From an uncultured Eubacteriales bacterium (GTDB taxonomy: Bacteria; Bacillota; Clostridia; Oscillospirales; CAG-272): 8,322 nt of DNA. The stretch is taken from the NCBI GenBank assembly GCA_934378145.1, contig CAKXXW010000051.1, positions 1 to 8,322 on the forward strand. The letters run 5' to 3'. Every line of letters begins with the position of its first letter. Positions within the stretch are counted from its first letter, which is position 1. The translations under genes and the position numbers were made by a program. The notes beneath the pieces are model-generated. The model did no database searches. It had not been told where the DNA came from and was given only the letters and a program-made list of their open reading frames with translations. Of the stretch, positions 5,256-8,322 are shown piece after piece.

Positions 5256-6671
5256 GTGAAAAAGGTTGCCATCATCGGCGGAGGCGTCGCGGGACTTTCG
5301 GCGGGGATATACGGACAGCTCAGGGGATATGACTGCACTGTGATAGAGAAGAATCATACGGCGGGCGGAAACCTCACCGGCTGGGAAAGGCACGGCTGCA
5401 AGATCGACAACTGTATGCATTGGCTGACCGGAACGAAAGAAGGCGGCGAACACAACCGTATGTGGCGCGATCTCGGAGTCCTCGGCGAAGGGATAGAGAT
5501 GAGCCGACGGGATCCCTTCTATTACAGCGAATACGGCGGAAAGCGGCTCGGACTATGGCGCGACACGGGGCGCACGCTTCGGGATATGAAGGCGGTCTCG
5601 CCCGTCGACACCAAGGAGAGCGAGCGTTTCATCCGCACCGTCGAGTCGCTGATCGCGGCGAAGGATGAAAAGGATGCCGTAAAGCGGAACGGAGCTTACG
5701 CTGCGGCGTATATCGGGTACGGAAGGATAACGCTTTCCGAGCTTGCGAAGAGATTTACGAGCGAGAGCCTTCGCTGTCTTATGACCGACTATCTCGGAGG
5801 CGAGCTTGCCGCGATAACGCTCATCGGGGCTTACGCGGTCTTCGCCTCGGGTGACGGTGATGTACCTGCCGGGGGATCAAGGGCGACCGCCGCACGCATG
5901 GAGGAGAGGTTCAGGTCTCTCGGCGGCAGACTTATGACCTCGACCGAGGCCGAGCGTATAATGTACCGCGGGCGGCAGGCTTACGGAGTCCTTCTTCCGA
6001 AGAAAAGGCTCCTGACCGCCGACGCGGTGATATGTTGCTGTGACCCGAGGGTGACCTTCGGACGGCTTTTGCCGAAGAGTGCCATGCCGAAGATGCTCGG
6101 ATACGCCTATGAAAGGGGAGGGGAGCTTTTTTCGAGCATACACGCGGCGTTCCTCTGCCGCGACGGGGCGACGCTTCCGAAGGGGATAACGGCGTTCGGG
6201 ATGAAGCCCGTGAAGCTCGACGGTAAAGAAAAAGACCGTATGGTCGTGATGCCGTACAGAGAGGGCTTCGCCCCCGACGGCAAGGTCGTGCTTCAGGTGA
6301 TGTTCTTTCTTCACGAGGAAACGGCAAGGCTCTGGATCCGTGCGTCGGGGAACAGAGAAAAATACTCTGCGGCAAAGGAAAGATTTGCGCTTGCGATTTC
6401 TTCAAGACTGAAAGAAAGGTATCCCGAAGTCACCGACAGCCTTAGCCTTCTTGATGTATGGACTCCGGCGACATATTCGCAGTTCCTTTCATCTTATGAA
6501 GGCTCGTATCTGAGCTTTGCCGCAACGCCGAACGGGATGATCTACCGCGCCCCGAGCCGCATACACGGGTTTGACAATGTCTGTCTTGCGACCCAGTGGC
6601 AATCCTCTCCCGGCGGGCTGCCCGTGGCGGCGGCGGCGGGGATGAAGGCTGTAAATCGGCTCAGGCTGTAA
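5256..6671 (+). CDS. FAD-dependent oxidoreductase related to phytoene desaturase / carotenoid isomerase
   Basis: A 471-residue flavoprotein. The N-terminus has the dinucleotide-binding fold 'VAIIGGGVAGLSAGIYG' (4-20) ending in the acidic residue of 'VIEKN' (E31), followed by 'AGGNLTGW' (36-43). The C-terminus has the second FAD contact, 'GLPVAAAAGMKAVNRL' (454-469). This arrangement is that of the amine-oxidase/CrtI superfamily, which includes phytoene desaturases, carotenoid isomerases and retinol saturases. Many clostridia carry such proteins with no carotenoid pathway and no known substrate. No carotenoid genes are visible here, so I would not call it a carotenoid enzyme. The GTG start is set by GGAGGA (5242-5247) with 9 nt spacing. 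No clear promoter is seen upstream; TATACT at 5192-5197 lacks a good -35. It may depend on read-through of the preceding hairpin. The next transcription unit's promoter begins 8 nt after its stop. Confidence 0.85.
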   Translation: MKKVAIIGGGVAGLSAGIYGQLRGYDCTVIEKNHTAGGNLTGWERHGCKIDNCMHWLTGTKEGGEHNRMWRDLGVLGEGIEMSRRDPFYYSEYGGKRLGLWRDTGRTLRDMKAVSPVDTKESERFIRTVESLIAAKDEKDAVKRNGAYAAAYIGYGRITLSELAKRFTSESLRCLMTDYLGGELAAITLIGAYAVFASGDGDVPAGGSRATAARMEERFRSLGGRLMTSTEAERIMYRGRQAYGVLLPKKRLLTADAVICCCDPRVTFGRLLPKSAMPKMLGYAYERGGELFSSIHAAFLCRDGATLPKGITAFGMKPVKLDGKEKDRMVVMPYREGFAPDGKVVLQVMFFLHEETARLWIRASGNREKYSAAKERFALAISSRLKERYPEVTDSLSLLDVWTPATYSQFLSSYEGSYLSFAATPNGMIYRAPSRIHGFDNVCLATQWQSSPGGLPVAAAAGMKAVNRLRL

Positions 6672-6678
6672 CTTGCTA

Positions 6679-6707
6679 TTGACAAAATCCGTGATGTGCG
6701 GTATAAT
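6679..6707 (+). promoter_or_regulatory. Perfect consensus promoter of the patatin-like gene
   Basis: TTGACA (6679-6684), a 17-nt spacer, and TATAAT (6702-6707) match the housekeeping consensus exactly. Transcription would start near 6714. This rules out the longer reading frame beginning at 6673, which starts upstream of the promoter. The leader of about 43 nt contains a 6-bp inverted repeat (CGGATA 6723-6728, TATCCG 6743-6748) whose last base touches the GAGG ribosome binding site. Confidence 0.92.
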
Positions 6708-6756
6708 AATATTTATCGTATGCGGATATGCCGTAAATTCTTTATCCGAGGTAGAA

Positions 6757-7710
6757 ATGAAGAAGGTCGGATTGCTCCTTTCGGGAGGTATTTCAAAGGG
6801 CGCGTATCAGATAGGCGCACTTGAGGCTGTAACTGAATATTTCGATCCGGGTGATTTCTGTTGTGTCAGCGCGTCGTCGATAGGCGTGCTGAATACTTAT
6901 TCCTTCATAACGGGAAACCTTTCGGGTGCAAAGGGTATCTGGAACTCCATCAACCCGAACGGCGAGAACACACACCTGCCGGCTATGCTCAGAAGCGACT
7001 TCCTGCAGGAGACAATTATGAGCATTATCAGAAAGGAGCCGCTCGCGATACCCTTTTATATGCCGCTCTGGAATATAAAGAAGGGTAGTGTACTTTATTC
7101 CGATATAAGCCGCTTCAAGCCCGGAATGATGTACACCTATATGCGCGCCGGCGTCGCCATGCCCATATATAACAGGGGAGTCGAGATAGACGGGGCGACC
7201 TACTACGACGGCGGACTTATCGACAATATCCCGATATATCCCGTTTCATCGTTCGATATGGACTATATCATCTGTATGTACTTCGATAAGTGCAACTATA
7301 TTTTCGAAAGCTATGATTTCGATAAGAAGGTCATAAAGATAAACTTCCCGAGCGACAGAAGTATCCTCGATTCGTTCAGATTCAATCACGCGATGATAAA
7401 CCGTATGATGATAGACGGAAGAAATTGCGCAAAGCGCGTGCTTGATACCGTTTTTGCCGACGGAGTCGATAATATAGAGGCGGTCAGGCATCATATTCAG
7501 ATCGTCAATGCAAGAAATAAGCAGGAGCAGAAGCCGAGACTGACCGGCGATGTCGTGGTCAATAACCTCGATAAATTTATGCTCAGATATGCGAAACGCA
7601 AGATAGTTCGTAACGGTCCCGCCTCCGATGCGGTCGAGGTCGCGGAAGATAAGAAAACCTCGGGGATCGTTCAGACCCCCGACGGTAAGAGCGAAGCCGA
7701 AGGTAAGTAA
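6757..7710 (+). CDS. Patatin-like phospholipase / lipid acyl hydrolase
   Basis: A 317-residue predicted cytoplasmic hydrolase with the patatin Ser-Asp dyad. The start is ATG 6757, with GAGG (6748-6751) 5 nt upstream and a promoter at 6679-6707. Residues 5-20 hold the oxyanion loop 'LLLSGGISKGAYQIG'. The nucleophile elbow is A39-S-S41-I-G43, so S41 is the likely nucleophile and the usual first Gly of GxSxG is Ala. The second catalytic residue is D151 in 'YYDGGLIDN' (149-157), the DG(G/A) motif. No signal peptide or transmembrane segment is seen. The C-terminal 35 or so residues are charged and probably disordered. Bacterial patatin-like proteins hydrolyse acyl chains from phospholipids or related esters; the substrate here is unknown. 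It is transcribed alone, from its own promoter to the hairpin at 7732. Confidence 0.9.
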   Translation: MKKVGLLLSGGISKGAYQIGALEAVTEYFDPGDFCCVSASSIGVLNTYSFITGNLSGAKGIWNSINPNGENTHLPAMLRSDFLQETIMSIIRKEPLAIPFYMPLWNIKKGSVLYSDISRFKPGMMYTYMRAGVAMPIYNRGVEIDGATYYDGGLIDNIPIYPVSSFDMDYIICMYFDKCNYIFESYDFDKKVIKINFPSDRSILDSFRFNHAMINRMMIDGRNCAKRVLDTVFADGVDNIEAVRHHIQIVNARNKQEQKPRLTGDVVVNNLDKFMLRYAKRKIVRNGPASDAVEVAEDKKTSGIVQTPDGKSEAEGK

Positions 7711-7731
7711 AGACTTGCCTTAGGAGCTTTG

Positions 7732-7768
7732 AAAGGACGGGGAAGAGTGAAAACTCCCCCCGTCCTTT
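7732..7768 (+). terminator. Probable terminator of the patatin-like gene
   Basis: Arms 7732-7742 and 7758-7768 form an 11-bp GC-rich stem, capped by an inner 4-bp stem (GAGT 7745-7748, ACTC 7753-7756) with a GAAA loop. Only a short, interrupted T-run follows (7766-7772), so it is a strong hairpin with a weak T-tract. It lies 22 nt after the stop. A second AT-rich stem-loop (7767-7776 with 7790-7799) follows at once. Confidence 0.72.
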
Positions 7769-7821
7769 GCTTATGAAAACCGATAAAAATCATAAGTAAG
7801 CGAAAAAAAGCCGAAAAGCCC

Positions 7822-7849
7822 TTGACAACGCGCAAAATTTGTGTATAAT
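7822..7849 (+). promoter_or_regulatory. Promoter of the tRNA-Leu gene
   Basis: TTGACA (7822-7827) and TATAAT (7844-7849) are both perfect and separated by 16 nt. Transcription would start near 7856, leaving an unusually long 5' leader of about 80 nt, rich in pyrimidines, ahead of the tRNA at 7939. Confidence 0.88.
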
Positions 7850-7938
7850 AGTAACGGTAAGAGCGAAAGCATGACTTTTCCTCTCTTCTTTTTCACTTAT
7901 TATTTGTTCACTTTTCACTCTTACTTGTTACTTCATAT

Positions 7939-8025
7939 GCGGGTATGGCGGAATTGGCAGACGCGCTAGATTCAGGTTCTAGTGGGGGCAACTTCGTGGA
8001 GGTTCAAGTCCTCTTACCCGCACCA
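7939..8025 (+). tRNA. tRNA-Leu, anticodon CAG
   Basis: An 87-nt class II tRNA with encoded CCA. The acceptor stem pairs GCGGGTA (7939-7945) with TACCCGC (8015-8021), followed by discriminator A (8022) and CCA (8023-8025). The anticodon stem is CTAGA/TCTAG around a 7-nt loop with anticodon CAG (7973-7975), reading CUG leucine codons. A long variable arm lies before the T arm, whose loop reads TTCAAGT. The long variable arm and the D-loop GG both fit leucine tRNAs. The gene stands alone with its own promoter and terminator. Confidence 0.96.
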
Positions 8026-8027
8026 CC

Positions 8028-8076
8028 AAAAAGCCTTGAAAACACTGAGTTTTCAAGGCTTTTTGCTTTTTCTTTT
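8028..8076 (+). terminator. Terminator of the tRNA-Leu gene
   Basis: A 16-bp perfect stem (8028-8043 with 8049-8064) with a 5-nt loop is followed by T-rich DNA (8060-8076). It begins 2 nt after the tRNA CCA. The A-run at the base of the 5' arm (8028-8032) makes it also usable from the minus strand, where it could end transcription of the convergent gene at the right edge. Confidence 0.92.
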
Positions 8077-8133
8077 CCGTTGTCACACGGCTTGCAGGGG
8101 ATGCACGACCTATGGCGGTGCGTCTGCCTATTC

Positions 8134-8322
8134 TCAGTTCGCTGCGAAGGCTTTCGCGGTAAGTGCGCCGTCCTCATCGTAAATGTCAAGGTGGCTACTG
8201 AAGGCGGCTTTGAGGTCAATATTGATCGACAGCTTTCCGTCGCTTTCGTGAATCACGATATTGTCAACGAGCAACCGCAGGTTGTTGTCGCTGACCGCAC
8301 CGTCCTTGATGATGCCGTCGAG
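8134..8322 (-). CDS. C-terminal fragment of a protein resembling a large serine recombinase
   Basis: The last 62 codons of a minus-strand gene that enters from the right edge; the stop is TGA at 8136-8134. The visible tail reads in part 'LRLLVDNIVIHESDGKLS' and 'INIDLKAAFSSHLDIYDEDG'. Large serine recombinases of clostridial integrative elements commonly end with an 'LR.LV..I.IHE.DGKL.I.I.LKA.F..H' type segment, which is why I make this call. The catalytic domain is outside the window, so it cannot be confirmed. It converges on the tRNA-Leu gene, which suggests that a mobile element boundary lies nearby. The 69 nt between the tRNA terminator and this stop hold no other feature I can support. 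Confidence 0.65.
   Translation of the reverse strand, partial: LDGIIKDGAVSDNNLRLLVDNIVIHESDGKLSINIDLKAAFSSHLDIYDEDGALTAKAFAAN

Noticed and set aside
6673..6756. A longer patatin-like reading frame starting at ATG 6673.
   Set aside because: A perfect promoter (6679-6707) lies inside this extension. The family similarity and a ribosome binding site begin at 6757.
7682..7867. A 14-nt direct repeat (7682-7695 and 7854-7867), once at the end of the patatin-like gene and once in the tRNA leader.
   Set aside because: A single match of this length has a modest chance of arising by itself in a window this size. There are only two copies and no other sign of duplication.
8004..8219. An open frame on the minus strand covering the tRNA end, its terminator and part of the recombinase-like tail.
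   Set aside because: It overlaps the tRNA and terminator and has no ribosome binding site. It is out of frame with the recombinase-like coding sequence.
1..8322. CRISPR array, toxin-antitoxin pair, phage genes or known riboswitch.
   Set aside because: No regularly spaced repeats, paired small ORFs of that type, phage structural genes or recognisable riboswitch core were found on reading both strands.

Overview
The window looks like chromosomal DNA from a member of the Bacillota, probably class Clostridia. The reasons are strong AGGAGG-type ribosome binding sites, TTG and GTG starts, TTGACA/TATAAT promoters, an IreB (UPF0297) gene, and intrinsic terminators with T-tracts. Base composition is moderately GC-rich in genes and AT-rich between them. 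Frequent ATA and AGA/AGG codons fit a gut-type clostridium, but the exact taxon cannot be read from the sequence.

Layout: (1) Positions 1-61 hold the first 20 codons of a minus-strand gene, possibly a family 2 glycoside hydrolase, with a strong promoter at 94-122. (2) A small minus-strand membrane protein with a Cys-rich acidic tail lies at 177-380, between its own promoter and terminator. (3) Divergent from it are prmC (release-factor glutamine methyltransferase) and ddl (D-Ala-D-Ala ligase). (4) A consensus-like promoter drives a tight ireB-ribF-dacA-like cluster. (5) Next comes a GTG-started FAD-dependent oxidoreductase whose Shine-Dalgarno sequence lies inside a terminator-like hairpin. 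(6) A patatin-like lipase follows with its own consensus promoter and terminator hairpin. (7) A class II tRNA-Leu(CAG) gene with its own promoter and terminator comes next. (8) The right edge holds the C-terminal 62 codons of a minus-strand protein that resembles the tail of a large serine recombinase, so a mobile element may start here.

The common thread in the middle is cell-wall metabolism and its control. Ddl makes the D-Ala-D-Ala dipeptide. IreB is a known phosphorylation target of the PASTA-domain kinase that monitors the wall in Gram-positive bacteria. The third gene of the ireB cluster has the full architecture of a D,D-carboxypeptidase (peptidase S11), but all three active-site motifs are replaced: SxxK is PTVK, SxN is GFN and KTG is NAG. 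The frame is intact and the rest of the fold signature is kept. This looks like a pseudo-enzyme under selection, perhaps a peptidoglycan-binding sensor or scaffold, and is the most interesting object in the window. The second is the hairpin at 5207-5255, which combines a terminator and a masked ribosome binding site.
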